Assembly (NCBI RefSeq): GCF_025913575.1
Contig: NZ_CP109785.1
Span: 2,666,001 to 2,730,000 of the forward strand
Direction of reading: 5' to 3'
Origin: Halocatena marina
Lineage (GTDB): Archaea; Halobacteriota; Halobacteria; Halobacteriales; Haloarculaceae
Length of the DNA stretch: 64,000 nucleotides
The first letter of the stretch is position 1, and each line of letters begins with the position of its first letter. Both the position numbers and the translations under genes were made by a program. Of the stretch, positions 8,807-17,675 are shown piece after piece. The notes under the pieces were generated by a model. The model was not told where the DNA came from. It saw only the letters and a program-made list of their open reading frames with translations, and did not search any database.

Positions 8807-9290
8807 GATCGGATTCGGTCTTCGGGATGTGAGCAAATGCTGCTCCAGCGAACGCAGCGACGGTAACGACGAGTGAAACCGGGACGAACAGCCCCAGCAA
8901 GGAGACAAGTGGGAAGAAAACAGTTTCCACACCGAGCGCTCCACCACTGAACAGCTCATAGAGTACTGTCACTCCATAGGCAATAACGAAAGGAATCAGC
9001 GTCCCAGCAGCAACTGCACCGAGAAACCGCTGATACTCACGTCTAAGCGCTATTCGTTGTCCAACGTAATAGCCGAATCCGACCGCGAGGACCATCATGA
9101 AGAGCAGTCCGATAACCTTCGTTCCGTTGGTGTACACCAGGGCTGTCTGTCCCAATGTGCCGAACGTCGGAAGCCAACTTGGAGAACCGTTACCAATCCA
9201 TCTGTTCATGAAAATTTGTGGAACGTACTGAACGACGAGACTGAGGACTCCGATTACACTTGCGAGGACAGCGATACGTTTGTTATTCAC
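8781..9290 (-). CDS. multi-helix membrane protein, unknown
   Basis: About 169 residues with four predicted membrane helices. I choose the GTG at 9288-9290 (start VNNKRIAVLASVIG, which begins the first helix). The longer frame to 9407 would add 39 polar residues without support, while a TATA-like ACTTATGATA sits exactly about 27 bases upstream of the GTG. The C-terminal part (FAGAAFAHIPKTE) is cytoplasmic. No family recognised. Confidence 0.65.
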   Translation of the reverse strand: MNNKRIAVLASVIGVLSLVVQYVPQIFMNRWIGNGSPSWLPTFGTLGQTALVYTNGTKVIGLLFMMVLAVGFGYYVGQRIALRREYQRFLGAVAAGTLIPFVIAYGVTVLYELFSGGALGVETVFFPLVSLLGLFVPVSLVVTVAAFAGAAFAHIPKTESDLTSSQHAT

Positions 9291-9310
9291 ACATGAGATA
9301 ACTTCTATTT

Positions 9311-9320
9311 TATCATAAGT
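9311..9320 (-). promoter_or_regulatory. TATA-like box of the 8781-9290 gene
   Basis: ACTTATGATA on the minus strand, centred about 27 bases before the GTG at 9290: the position expected for a leaderless archaeal transcript. It decides the start chosen for that gene. Confidence 0.45.
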
Positions 9321-9508
9321 CTTGTTGAAAATGGCAGCGTCGCTGTCTGTAGCTATCAGTGGCGGATAGTGGCATCCAACCGGTGCTGCTGTCCACGGCG
9401 GTTTCAACGGTGCTGTTCATACACTCAGCGTCATCATCAGATTCGAGCAGCTGTGGGAATACGAGCACGCTTAAGCCGCTCTGTCTACACGTTCAGATAT
9501 ACAACACA

Positions 9509-10576
9509 ATGCAACCACGGGAGCTCTCTGCCCACAGCGTATACCGGGCCGGACGTGGAATCGAGGAAGTCGCCCGCGAGCTTGGGATGGATCCCGACGA
9601 GCTAATTAAGCTCTCCTCGAACGAGAATCCACTCGGGCCGAGTCCGGCAGCGACTGATGCAATTCACGAATGCGCAGATCACGTCCACACCTACCCGAAA
9701 ACTGCCCATTCTGACCTCATTGAGGCAATTGCTCGGGAGTGGGATGTCGAACCGAGACAGGTGTGGCTCGCCAACGGCGGGGATGGTGCGCTCGATTATC
9801 TCGCCCGCGCGTTTTTGGAACCGGGAGATCAGGTACTCGTTTCCGATCCCGGTTTCGCCTACTACGCGATGAGTGCCCGCTATCACCACGGCACTGTCGC
9901 AACGTACCCACTCCGGAAGAGTGATGACTTCGAACAGACCGCAGAGAACATTCTTGAGAGCTACGACGGCGATCGGATCGTCTGCGTTACCAGTCCGCAC
10001 AACCCTTCGGGACGTGAACTTCCACGCGAGGAACTGCTCACGCTCGCTGATCGAACCGACGATTCGACGCTTGTCCTCGTCGATGAGGCGTACGGCGAGT
10101 TCTCCGACTCACCGAGCGCGATCGAGCTGCTTTCAGAGCGCGATGACATTGCTGTGCTCCGCACATTTTCGAAAGCGTACGGGCTAGCAGGACTACGGCT
10201 GGGCTATCTGGTCGCGCCCACGTCGTGGACAGATGCCTACGCTCGCGTGAACACGCCGTTTGCGGCGAGCGAGATCGCCTGCCGGGCCGGGAAAGCAGCG
10301 CTCGGTGACGACGCACACCTCGAAGAAACTAGTAAGTTGGTTGCGTGGTCGCGTGCGTACATGCACGAGCAGATTGACGCACGCACGTGGCCGAGTGCGG
10401 GTAATTTCATTCTCGTCGAAGTAGGTGATGCGGATGCGGTTGCAACAGCGAGTCAGGAACACGGTGTGATTATTCGTGATTGTACGAGCTTTGGACTCCC
10501 CGAGTGCGTTCGGATCACGTGTGGGACACGAGAACAGACAAAACGCGCTGTCGAAGTTATAAACGAATGCATATGA
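9509..10576 (+). CDS. hisC: histidinol-phosphate aminotransferase
   Basis: A 355-residue PLP aminotransferase (fold type I) that converts imidazole-acetol phosphate and glutamate to histidinol phosphate. Visible are KLSSNENPLGPSP (about residues 33-45), NGGDGALDYLARAF, the substrate/PLP segment VCVTSPHNPSGRELP, VLVDEAYGEF and the Schiff-base lysine in RTFSKAYGLAGLRLGY (about 223-238). I start at the ATG at 9509, as homologues begin near MQPRELSAHSVYRAGRG; the frame is open upstream without support. Its stop overlaps the next gene's ATG by four bases. It heads the hisC-AK6-phosphatidyltransferase operon. Confidence 0.95.
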   Translation: MQPRELSAHSVYRAGRGIEEVARELGMDPDELIKLSSNENPLGPSPAATDAIHECADHVHTYPKTAHSDLIEAIAREWDVEPRQVWLANGGDGALDYLARAFLEPGDQVLVSDPGFAYYAMSARYHHGTVATYPLRKSDDFEQTAENILESYDGDRIVCVTSPHNPSGRELPREELLTLADRTDDSTLVLVDEAYGEFSDSPSAIELLSERDDIAVLRTFSKAYGLAGLRLGYLVAPTSWTDAYARVNTPFAASEIACRAGKAALGDDAHLEETSKLVAWSRAYMHEQIDARTWPSAGNFILVEVGDADAVATASQEHGVIIRDCTSFGLPECVRITCGTREQTKRAVEVINECI

Positions 10577-11082
10577 GAGTCGCTGTCACCGGCACCCCAG
10601 GAACGGGAAAGACGACGGCGACAGAACGGCTTACAGGAGAGACAGTCATCCACCTCAACGATGTGATCCGCGAGGAAGGCTTGTATACGGAGCGGGACAG
10701 CGAACGAGACAGCCTTGTCGCCGATTTCGATGGGATCGAAGACTGGCTCGACGAACAGACGACGAGCCCGTTGGTCGTCGAATCGCACCTCGCTCACCAC
10801 TTCGATGCTGACCGCGTCGTCGTCTTGCGCTGTCATCCCGAAATAATGCAAGAACGACTCCAAGAGCGTGGAGAACCCGACGCGAAGGCACACGAAAACG
10901 CGGAGGCAGAGGCACTCGATGTGATTCTCGCAGAGACGGTCGATCAGCACGGTGAGGATCACACCTACGAAATCGACACGACAGATCAGAACCCAGCAGC
11001 CGTCGCCCACGAGATCAAACATGTTATTTTGGGTGAGCGCGAACCGAGCGTCGGAGAGGTGAACTTCGTCGATTTCCTATGA
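10573..11082 (+). CDS. AK6/Fap7-type adenylate kinase-like NTPase
   Basis: A 169-residue P-loop kinase with Walker A GTPGTGKTT at residues 7-15, HLNDVIREEGLYTERD in the NMP-binding region and a lid segment around RCHPEIMQERLQERGE. This short form matches the AK6/hCINAP/Fap7 family, which has adenylate kinase/ATPase activity and takes part in small-subunit ribosome maturation in eukaryotes and archaea. The ATG lies inside the hisC stop (four-base overlap), and its own stop overlaps the next ATG by four bases, so all three genes are translationally coupled. Confidence 0.9.
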   Translation: MRVAVTGTPGTGKTTATERLTGETVIHLNDVIREEGLYTERDSERDSLVADFDGIEDWLDEQTTSPLVVESHLAHHFDADRVVVLRCHPEIMQERLQERGEPDAKAHENAEAEALDVILAETVDQHGEDHTYEIDTTDQNPAAVAHEIKHVILGEREPSVGEVNFVDFL

Positions 11083-11693
11083 CGCTCGATCGTTTTCGAC
11101 CCATTGCGGCGCGCGTTCTGAATCCCTTCGTCGACCTCTCGGTCCGTGCGGGACTGACGCCGAACACGGTGAGTATCGCTGCGGTCGGACTCGCGGTCGC
11201 TGCGGGGCTCGCGTTCGCGCTTGCGGGAGATGAGCCGTCACTCTATCTCTTCGGTGCTGTACTCGTGTTCCTCAATGGCTGGTTCGATCTGCTCGATGGA
11301 GCAATCGCGCGTCGACTCGACACCACCTCATCGGCCGGTGATCTCATAGATCACGTCCTCGATCGATACGCCGATATCGTCGTCATCGTCGGACTCGCGG
11401 CGGGCGTCGAGCGCTACGGAATCGGACTCGCGGCGGTCACAGGCGTGTTGATGACCTCGTATCTCGGGACACAAGCGCAAGCAGTCGGTCTCGATCGTGT
11501 CTACGGTGGTCTCGTGGGGCGTGCAGACCGACTCGCACTCATTGGAATCGGTGGCGTCCTCGCCGCATTCGTTCACGGTCGTGTTTATGGGATAACCATT
11601 ATTGGCTGGCTGCTCGTTCTGTTTGCCATCGTTGGCCACCTGACAGCAATACAACGGTTCTACCACGCACTGCGCGCGCTCGATACGAACTGA
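11079..11693 (+). CDS. CDP-alcohol phosphatidyltransferase
   Basis: A 204-residue membrane enzyme with about six helices. The signature D-x2-D-G-x2-A-R-x8-G-x3-D-x3-D is complete in FDLLDGAIARRLDT (about residues 68-81) and SSAGDLIDHVLDRYAD (about 84-99). The family transfers a phosphoalcohol from a CDP-activated lipid; in archaea the substrates are CDP-archaeol with inositol phosphate, serine or glycerol phosphate. The sequence does not tell me which. Coupled to the AK6 gene by a four-base overlap. The next gene, aMBF1, has its own promoter. Confidence 0.9.
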   Translation: MTLDRFRPIAARVLNPFVDLSVRAGLTPNTVSIAAVGLAVAAGLAFALAGDEPSLYLFGAVLVFLNGWFDLLDGAIARRLDTTSSAGDLIDHVLDRYADIVVIVGLAAGVERYGIGLAAVTGVLMTSYLGTQAQAVGLDRVYGGLVGRADRLALIGIGGVLAAFVHGRVYGITIIGWLLVLFAIVGHLTAIQRFYHALRALDTN

Positions 11694-11759
11694 CAAGACG
11701 CGAAAACTGCAAGGCGTGTGGCGATATTTCGATGTATCGATGCAGTAGGCGGCGTATCA

Positions 11760-11765
11760 TTTATA
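11760..11765 (+). promoter_or_regulatory. TATA box of aMBF1
   Basis: TTTATA centred 27 bases before the ATG at 11790, indicating a leaderless transcript and fixing the start of aMBF1. Confidence 0.6.
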
Positions 11766-11789
11766 CCCCCCCGTGGCAAAGCTTTGGTC

Positions 11790-12320
11790 ATGCCTCAATG
11801 TGAGATGTGCGGTAAGGAGGTTCCCTCCCTGAAGGCAGTACGTATCGAGGGAGCGGAGATCGATGTTTGTGATGAGTGTGCGGATTTTGGAACTGAGATC
11901 CGTACAGAGTCACCCTCTAGCACGTCCACGAAGTACTCGACAGGTAGTAGTTCGGAAGGCTCAACATCCTCGGGGAGTTCTTCATCTTCATCTTCCGCTT
12001 CCACATCAAGCGGATCACGGCGTGATATGTTCGATGAGATGGAGGAAATTGCACAGGACTATCACGAACGCATTCGGAGCGCTCGTGAAGCATCCGGCCT
12101 CTCGCAAGAGGAGTTGGCCAAGCAGCTCAACGAGAAAGCGAGTCTGATTCGAAAACTTGAGCATGGTGATGTCCTTCCGAGCGACAACATACAGACGAAG
12201 CTCGAACGGAAGCTTGACATCTCGCTCGCTGAATCCGCCGACATGGACGACAGCGAGTGGGAGGGTGGCTCATCGACAGGGAGCTACACGCTCGGAGACG
12301 TGGTCCGGCGAAAAGACTGA
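11790..12320 (+). CDS. multiprotein bridging factor aMBF1
   Basis: A 176-residue transcription factor homologue. An N-terminal zinc ribbon has CEMCGKEVP (Cys4, Cys7) and CDECADFG (about 29-36). It is followed by a long Ser/Thr-rich linker (about residues 45-95), then a Cro/C1-type helix-turn-helix domain with [20 protein letters not shown] (about 100-119). aMBF1 binds the archaeal basal transcription apparatus or ribosomes. The Ser-rich linker is unusually long and low in complexity. The start is set by the TATA box at 11760 and by the zinc ribbon beginning right after the Met. Confidence 0.93.
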   Translation: MPQCEMCGKEVPSLKAVRIEGAEIDVCDECADFGTEIRTESPSSTSTKYSTGSSSEGSTSSGSSSSSSSASTSSGSRRDMFDEMEEIAQDYHERIRSAREASGLSQEELAKQLNEKASLIRKLEHGDVLPSDNIQTKLERKLDISLAESADMDDSEWEGGSSTGSYTLGDVVRRKD

Positions 12321-12334
12321 GCGAGGGTGAAAAG

Positions 12335-12340
12335 CTATAT
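12335..12340 (+). promoter_or_regulatory. TATA-like box of tpiA
   Basis: CTATAT centred about 27 bases upstream of the ATG at 12365, supporting the internal start of the triosephosphate isomerase gene and a leaderless mRNA. Confidence 0.5.
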
Positions 12341-12364
12341 CAGCTTCGGTGTGGGCCTTTCAGT

Positions 12365-13009
12365 ATGTTCGTTGTCGTCAATCTCAAATCCTATGCGTGC
12401 GATCCGGTCGAGATCGCGTCCGCCGCAGCCGACGTAGCCGACGACGTGGATGCACGCATTGCAGTCGCTCCACAGACCGCGCATATCGAGCGGGTTGCAT
12501 CGACAGGCGTTGAAACATGGGCACAGCACGTTGATTCCATCGAACACGGTAGCCACACGGGACAGTCGCTCGCCGAATCCGTCGCGGACGCGGGTGCGGT
12601 TGGGACGTTGCTCAACCACTCCGAGCGACGGCTGAAGCTTGCGGATATCGATGGTGGAATCCACGCGGCCAAGCGAGCTGGTCTCGAAACGGTCGTGTGC
12701 GCGAATAATCCGGCACAGATTGGAGCTGTCACAGCGCTCTCACCAGAGATGGTTGCTGTCGAACCACCGGAACTCATCGGAACGGGCACACCAGTCAGCC
12801 ACGCTGATCCAGACATTGTCAGTGAAGCGGTACGCACGGCGAACGGCGTCGACGAGTCGGTACCAGTCCTCTGTGGTGCAGGTATCTCGACTGGCGACGA
12901 TGTCGATGCGGCTGTCGAACTCGGAAGCGAAGGCGTACTGCTCGCCAGCGGTGTCGCAAAGGTGGATGACCCACGCGCAGTGCTCACGGATCTCGTAACG
13001 AACGAGTAA
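12365..13009 (+). CDS. tpiA: triosephosphate isomerase
   Basis: A 214-residue archaeal-type TIM that interconverts dihydroxyacetone phosphate and glyceraldehyde 3-phosphate. Catalytic residues are visible: Lys in VVNLKSY (about residue 8), His in LLNHSERR (about 85), and Glu in [11 protein letters not shown] (about 132). The phosphate-binding CGAGIS and LLASGVAK segments follow. The length fits the short archaeal class. The frame is open 36 codons upstream, but homology and the TATA box at 12335 support this ATG. Confidence 0.95.
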   Translation: MFVVVNLKSYACDPVEIASAAADVADDVDARIAVAPQTAHIERVASTGVETWAQHVDSIEHGSHTGQSLAESVADAGAVGTLLNHSERRLKLADIDGGIHAAKRAGLETVVCANNPAQIGAVTALSPEMVAVEPPELIGTGTPVSHADPDIVSEAVRTANGVDESVPVLCGAGISTGDDVDAAVELGSEGVLLASGVAKVDDPRAVLTDLVTNE

Positions 13010-13065
13010 CCACTCATATATTCGAGCCGACAGGCTCTTTTGGGGTTCGTTCTAATGGGTAGATA

Positions 13066-13614
13066 ATGCGTATTCGTGACTGGCAGGACATACTGACCGA
13101 CGTCGTGGAGTCGAGCGCGACCCCCGACGACTGGCGCGCTGTGGCGGGCAATCGTCAGCGCGGTGTTGGCGAGGATATGTACCTTGGCCATCCCGATGCG
13201 GGAGTCTTCCATCTCAAGACGTACGCGAAAAATCCATTCGAAGTCAAGGGTGTCGGTGGACGAGTCGCCCGGCGAATCGATGATGATCTCGATCCACTCT
13301 TTCCGACCACGGATACTGGGCGGTTCGGTGTTCAATCACCTATTGAGGACGAATCACAGGCCGAACAGACGGCCACCGAGCTCGAAGAGGTGATCAAGAC
13401 CCACGCCGACGCGCCGACAACGCCTGATGCGCTGTTCGAAGACGTGATGGGCGCATTAGACAGTCCTGCCTACGGGCCGATAGAGTACGACCAGTACGAC
13501 CGACCGGAACAGCTCGACGAACTCGGACACACGTTCGAAGAGGCAGAAGAGCTCCTCGAACGCGACTTCAAGGACATCATCGGCGATGATGGCGTCGATC
13601 GCGGCTTCCAATAA
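13066..13614 (+). CDS. acidic soluble protein, unknown, haloarchaeal type
   Basis: A 182-residue acidic cytoplasmic protein without membrane segments. A mixed alpha/beta first half contains VFHLKTYAKNPFEVKGVGGR (about residues 46-65), and the C-terminal half is strongly Asp/Glu-rich and helical. I do not recognise a family. It follows tpiA by 56 bases in the same direction and could share its transcript. The ATG start fits the preceding spacing. Confidence 0.7.
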   Translation: MRIRDWQDILTDVVESSATPDDWRAVAGNRQRGVGEDMYLGHPDAGVFHLKTYAKNPFEVKGVGGRVARRIDDDLDPLFPTTDTGRFGVQSPIEDESQAEQTATELEEVIKTHADAPTTPDALFEDVMGALDSPAYGPIEYDQYDRPEQLDELGHTFEEAEELLERDFKDIIGDDGVDRGFQ

Positions 13615-13731
13615 TATCGCGAGAGAGCTAGTAGAGAGGGCACAACGCTGTGTATTCCGGTGACAGCCGCGTACCGTGAAGTCTTTTATTGGAGTAGGTA
13701 AGCCTATCAATCAGCCGAGTGTCTATTCGAC

Positions 13732-14106
13732 ATGGACGCTGAGGAAACCGTCCGTTCGTACTACGAAACCCTTCGCCGCGGCGAGTCACTGCCCCCTTAC
13801 TTCGCCGAAACCGAAGCTATCGTTAAATTCGGCATCTCAGAGCGTCTCACAGGATTTGAAGAAGTTGCAGCGGGACTCAAAGAGCAGACTCGGACGACCA
13901 ACAACTGGCAGATCGATAGCAAAGCCCTCCACGTGGTCGAGCGCGAGGCGTACGCGTGGTTTTCTGATGATGTCTTCATGGCGTGGACAGACACTGATCG
14001 ACAGATCCGCTATGAGTTCGACAGTCGCTGGAGCGGAACACTCGAACGACACAATGATGCGTGGCACTTCGTCGAGATGCACGTCAGTACCCCGAGGGAC
14101 CTCTGA
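13732..14106 (+). CDS. SnoaL/NTF2-like protein
   Basis: A 124-residue protein with the alpha+beta cone of the NTF2/SnoaL superfamily. The N-terminal helix AEETVRSYYETLRRGE is followed by YFAETEAIVKFG, then the four-strand sheet ending with SRWSGTLERHNDAWHFVEMHVS, the typical closing motif. Members act as small enzymes or ligand binders; no catalytic residue set is assignable. The stop overlaps the ATG of the next gene by one base, so the two are coupled. Confidence 0.8.
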   Translation: MDAEETVRSYYETLRRGESLPPYFAETEAIVKFGISERLTGFEEVAAGLKEQTRTTNNWQIDSKALHVVEREAYAWFSDDVFMAWTDTDRQIRYEFDSRWSGTLERHNDAWHFVEMHVSTPRDL

Positions 14107-14327
14107 TGGTCAGTCCAACCAGCGATGCTGGCCATTTTGGTTCCCGGCTGAAGCTCTTTTTCGTCGTCCTCGTCGGCGTCTCTGCCGGGCTCATCACCCG
14201 TGTTGGGGATGCGACACTCCTCGAAAGCGCGCTGGTCGTCGTTTTGGGACTCGGAGTTGGAGTGGTCCTCGTCTGGATCGTCTTTCCGGGGAATAAGAAT
14301 GGAAACGATCGGACGAGTGGAAGATGA
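14106..14327 (+). CDS. small two-helix membrane protein, unknown
   Basis: A 73-residue protein. I start at the ATG that shares one base with the stop of the SnoaL-like gene, giving a stop-start overlap typical of coupled genes. Two helices (about residues 13-31 and 37-58) are followed by a short polar tail. No family recognised; the coupling suggests a membrane partner of the SnoaL-like protein. Confidence 0.6.
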   Translation: MVSPTSDAGHFGSRLKLFFVVLVGVSAGLITRVGDATLLESALVVVLGLGVGVVLVWIVFPGNKNGNDRTSGR

Positions 14328-14420
14328 TGAGAATCTATCCCGAGACACAGCCTTCGGTTATATTTCTATTCTACACGAACCATTTGACCCAAAATGATTG
14401 TACTTTGGCATAGATAATAG

Positions 14421-14430
14421 ACTATATGAT
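14421..14430 (+). promoter_or_regulatory. TATA-like box of the 14452 acetyltransferase gene
   Basis: ACTATATGAT, centred about 27 bases before the ATG at 14452 in a very AT-rich spacer. Confidence 0.5.
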
Positions 14431-14451
14431 TATATCATCTGAAAATGGAAT

Positions 14452-14937
14452 ATGCCCTCTAGTCATGCGATTCGCACTGCAGCAATAGCCGATACGGAGA
14501 CAATGTTAGTCATTCACGTTGCTGCTATCATCGCTCACGGACCGTCTGAATACTCAGACAAACAGGTGGCAGCGTGGGCAGCGAAGACAGATGGAACTGA
14601 TAGATATGTGAATGCCATTGAGGAATCTTCGACGGAACTCGTCGTCGCAGAGTCTGACGATCGAGTGGTTGGCTTTGGTGAACTTGACGTGGAAACTGGT
14701 GAGATCGAGGCACTTTTCGTAGATCCGCAGCGAGATGGGGAAGGTATCGGTTCATCGATCCTGAGTCACTTCGAGCAGCGACTTCGGAGCTATGGTTTCG
14801 AAGTGGCTCGGTTGCGTGCCGTACTCAATGCGACCGGATTCTACAAAAAGCATGGATACGATGCAATCGAGAGGGTGACTACACAGACAACCAACGACAT
14901 TGACGTGGATTTTATCTGGATGGAGAAGTTGCTCTAA
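14452..14937 (+). CDS. GNAT family N-acetyltransferase
   Basis: A 161-residue acetyl-CoA-dependent transferase. The core strand VVGFGELDVETGEIEALFVD (about residues 71-90) is followed by the pyrophosphate-binding motif A PQRDGEGIGSSILSHFEQR and the terminal NATGFYKKHGYDAIERV, where the Tyr helps release CoA. The substrate is unknown. Monocistronic, with a TATA box at the leaderless position. Confidence 0.9.
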   Translation: MPSSHAIRTAAIADTETMLVIHVAAIIAHGPSEYSDKQVAAWAAKTDGTDRYVNAIEESSTELVVAESDDRVVGFGELDVETGEIEALFVDPQRDGEGIGSSILSHFEQRLRSYGFEVARLRAVLNATGFYKKHGYDAIERVTTQTTNDIDVDFIWMEKLL

Positions 14938-15106
14938 CGCATACTCACTGACCCACCCCAACAGTCGATTTGACGACAAGTTCTTGCTGAGAGAATTGAA
15001 GATCGGTAGACGGTAGCCTCGTCTGTTTAATGTCTGCACTCATATGAGGACATAGATGTCAAATTTCCGAGGATGTCGTTCTTGGAGTCTCAACGTCCCG
15101 CGATCT

Positions 15107-16399
15107 TTACGACGCCTTTATGTTGTGAACTACCTCAAGCCGGTCGACGATTCTGGCTGTCGGTTCAATCGCCTGTTCGATGAGCGCGGCATTCTTGTAC
15201 GCTTGGGGGGCTTCGTCCAGCGTCTCTCCGTTCACGGAGGTCGAGAAGATGTCTGACATCTGCTCGCGGAACGTATCGAGATCGAGTTCTCGGAACGCTT
15301 TCCGTCGGCTCATCACTCGTCCTGCTCCGTGGGGGGCTGAGAAGTTCCATTCAGGATTGGACTTACCTTCACAGATGAGCGTTCCATCGCGCATATTGAA
15401 TGGAACGATGATCCGCTCGTCCTCGTAGGCGCGGGTCGCCCCTTTCCGAATCACCAGATCTCTGAAATCGATGTAGTTGTGGACGGATTCGATTTCATCG
15501 TTTGGCTCAGTCCCGAGGAGAGAGCAGATCTCACGAGCCATCTCTCGTCTGTTTTCCGAGGCGTACTGCTGTGCGAAGATCATATCGATGAAATAGCCGT
15601 GTGCTTCTTCGCCTTCGAGATAATCGAGGGTCTCGTTCCGATCTCGATCCGTGAGTCGCTCGTTCAGTTCGTCGATACGGCGTCCGATCTCTTCACCGTC
15701 GTACTCCTCGCGGATGCGTTCGATTTCGGCTTCGACGTCGACACCGCGCGTGTCCATGTGTTCGGTGGCGCGTTCTTGCCAGTAGTTAGCGGTGTTGTAC
15801 CCGAGACCACGGCTCCCGCTATGAACAACGAGCCAGAGGTCGCCTGTCCGCTCGCTCCGCCCAAACTCGATGAAGTGATTGCCGCCGCCGAGCGTTCCAA
15901 TGCTGTTGATTGCTCGTTTCTCACTAACGCCAACGCGCCGACAGAGATCGGTGAAATACTCCGTGTCGTAGCCATCGAACGCGATCTCCCGACCGTATCG
16001 CTGCTCGAAGCGTTCGACCGTCTCGGTCGCTCTGTCCCACGGAAATTCCGTGATACTGTACTCGCTGTTCGACCGGACTGACGAGCCCATCGGCACACGA
16101 GAACGAATCGCTTCGTCCAGTTCAGTGCCGGAAAGCGAAATGTCGGAACCGATGTTCACCGCGAAGAGTCCACAGCCGATATCGACACCGATGGTGTTCG
16201 GAACGACGCGGTCGCCGAGCGCCATCGTGAATCCGATAACGCTGCCTTTTCCCCAGTGAGCGTCGCTCATCACCCGAACCGAATTTTGGAACGCAGGGTG
16301 ATCGACGAGTGTCTGAAGCTGCTCGTGGGCTGACTCCCCGAGCTGGTCCGCTTCGAGAAACACACGGGCCGTCGTGTGTTCGCCCTCGATATCAATCAT
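15107..16399 (-). CDS. RtcB-family RNA ligase
   Basis: A 430-residue RtcB homologue. Family ligases join 2',3'-cyclic phosphate and 5'-OH RNA ends with GTP and Mn. Core residues are present: Asp and Cys in GVDIGCGLF (about 71-79), Asn-His in LGGGNHFIEF (about 170-179), His in VVHSGSRGLG (about 191-200), VHNYID, RKGATRAY and the guanylylated-His motif PHGAGRVMSR. The usual PGSMGT loop is replaced by IVPFNMRDGTLICEGK. This is therefore a divergent subtype, possibly a second RtcB rather than the tRNA-splicing enzyme. Homology suggests this ATG, not the upstream one at 16465. Confidence 0.88.
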   Translation of the reverse strand: MIDIEGEHTTARVFLEADQLGESAHEQLQTLVDHPAFQNSVRVMSDAHWGKGSVIGFTMALGDRVVPNTIGVDIGCGLFAVNIGSDISLSGTELDEAIRSRVPMGSSVRSNSEYSITEFPWDRATETVERFEQRYGREIAFDGYDTEYFTDLCRRVGVSEKRAINSIGTLGGGNHFIEFGRSERTGDLWLVVHSGSRGLGYNTANYWQERATEHMDTRGVDVEAEIERIREEYDGEEIGRRIDELNERLTDRDRNETLDYLEGEEAHGYFIDMIFAQQYASENRREMAREICSLLGTEPNDEIESVHNYIDFRDLVIRKGATRAYEDERIIVPFNMRDGTLICEGKSNPEWNFSAPHGAGRVMSRRKAFRELDLDTFREQMSDIFSTSVNGETLDEAPQAYKNAALIEQAIEPTARIVDRLEVVHNIKAS

Positions 16400-16478
16400 A
16401 CGGGGGGTACAAGACGGGCGGCCTAAACGTCGCCGGAACAGTGTCTTGATGAGTATATTTGACACGACATCCGTGTAG

Positions 16479-16487
16479 CTTTATGAA
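16479..16487 (+). promoter_or_regulatory. TATA-like box of the thiolase operon
   Basis: CTTTATGAA centred about 27 bases upstream of the ATG at 16509, in the divergent spacer with the RtcB-family gene. Confidence 0.45.
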
Positions 16488-16508
16488 TGCAGACCGAATA
16501 GTCGAACG

Positions 16509-17675
16509 ATGACACGAGCAAGTGTCGTCGGAGCCGGAATGACGGCCTTCGGCGTTCACGAATCGACGCTGTCCGAGCTATTCGCAACAGCAGCGCTCGA
16601 TGCGTACGATGACGCGGGCGTTGGTCCCGCAGACATCGACGCGTTTTACTTCGGGAACGCAATGGGTGGTCAAACCGAAAACGACACACACCTCGCCCCA
16701 AAGCTCGCCACGGAGGTGGGTATTGCCGGTGTTCCAGCACAGCGATTTGAGGACGCCTGTGCGACATCGGCGAGCGCGTTCAAGAACGCTGTACAAGCAG
16801 TCGACGCCGGTATTCACGACACAGTTCTCGTCGGCGGCGTCGAGCGATGTACCCCCGAAACAGGGAACGGAACCGGGGAGATGACCCGCATTTTCGCCTC
16901 TGCATCACATCGACAATACGAGCAACCAACCGGGCTGACGTTCCCCGGCGTGTTTGCCCTCATGACAAAACGGCACATGCACGTCTACGGGACAACAGAA
17001 GAGCAGTTGGCTCACGTCGCGGTGAAAAATCACAGAAACGGGACGTACAACCCACGAGCACACTTCGGCAGAGAAGCGACCGTCGAGGAGGTGCTCGATT
17101 CGCCGATCGTCGCCGACCCGTTCCGTCTCATGGACTGCTGTCCGTTTTCCGACGGGGCAGCAGCAGTCATTGTCACCAGTGACGATCTGGCCGACTCCTA
17201 TGATGCACCAGTGGACGTCACTGGAGTGGGTCAAGCGACCGATCTCGTCCCATTGGGACTCAAATCGACGTTATACGCAACACAGGCCGCACGCGACGCC
17301 TCCGCGAAAGCCTACGAGCAGGCTGACATAACAGCTAACGACGTTGACTTTGCGGAAGTACACGACTGCTTTACCGGTGCGGAAGTGCTGGCAAGCGAGG
17401 CCATCGGCTTCTTCGAGGATGGAGAAGGAGGTCCAGCAGCCGCAGCCGGGAGAAGCGCGCTCGATGGCGATCGACCGATCAACCCGAGTGGCGGACTCAA
17501 GGCGAAAGGTCACCCGATCGGTGCGACCGGCACCGCCCAAATCGTCGAACTCACCGAACAACTCCGTGGTGATGTCGGTGAACGACAGATCGACGACGCG
17601 ACGTGTGGACTCGCGCACAACCTCGGCGGAGACGCCGGAACAACTGTCATTTCCGTTATGGAGGTGCGCGGATGA
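16509..17675 (+). CDS. thiolase family protein (acetyl-CoA C-acyltransferase, SCPx type)
   Basis: A 388-residue thiolase. The nucleophilic Cys lies in FEDACATSASAFKNAV (about residue 84), the conserved HDCFTGAEVLASEAIGFF (about 284-301) replaces the NEAF loop as in SCPx-like enzymes, and GGLKAKGHPIGATG and CGLAHNLGG close the active site. It likely makes or cleaves acetoacetyl-CoA or a longer ketoacyl-CoA. It is translationally coupled by a four-base overlap to a DUF35 zinc-ribbon/OB protein, the partner that forms a thiolase complex in archaeal mevalonate synthesis. No HMG-CoA synthase follows here. Confidence 0.93.
   Translation: MTRASVVGAGMTAFGVHESTLSELFATAALDAYDDAGVGPADIDAFYFGNAMGGQTENDTHLAPKLATEVGIAGVPAQRFEDACATSASAFKNAVQAVDAGIHDTVLVGGVERCTPETGNGTGEMTRIFASASHRQYEQPTGLTFPGVFALMTKRHMHVYGTTEEQLAHVAVKNHRNGTYNPRAHFGREATVEEVLDSPIVADPFRLMDCCPFSDGAAAVIVTSDDLADSYDAPVDVTGVGQATDLVPLGLKSTLYATQAARDASAKAYEQADITANDVDFAEVHDCFTGAEVLASEAIGFFEDGEGGPAAAAGRSALDGDRPINPSGGLKAKGHPIGATGTAQIVELTEQLRGDVGERQIDDATCGLAHNLGGDAGTTVISVMEVRG

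Noticed and set aside
8781..9407. long version (208 residues) of the 8781-9290 membrane protein
   Set aside because: The extra N-terminus is polar and unlike a membrane protein start; TATA spacing supports GTG 9290.
12391..13335. 314-residue minus-strand frame over tpiA and the following gene
   Set aside because: Ser/Ala-rich mirror of two good plus-strand genes.
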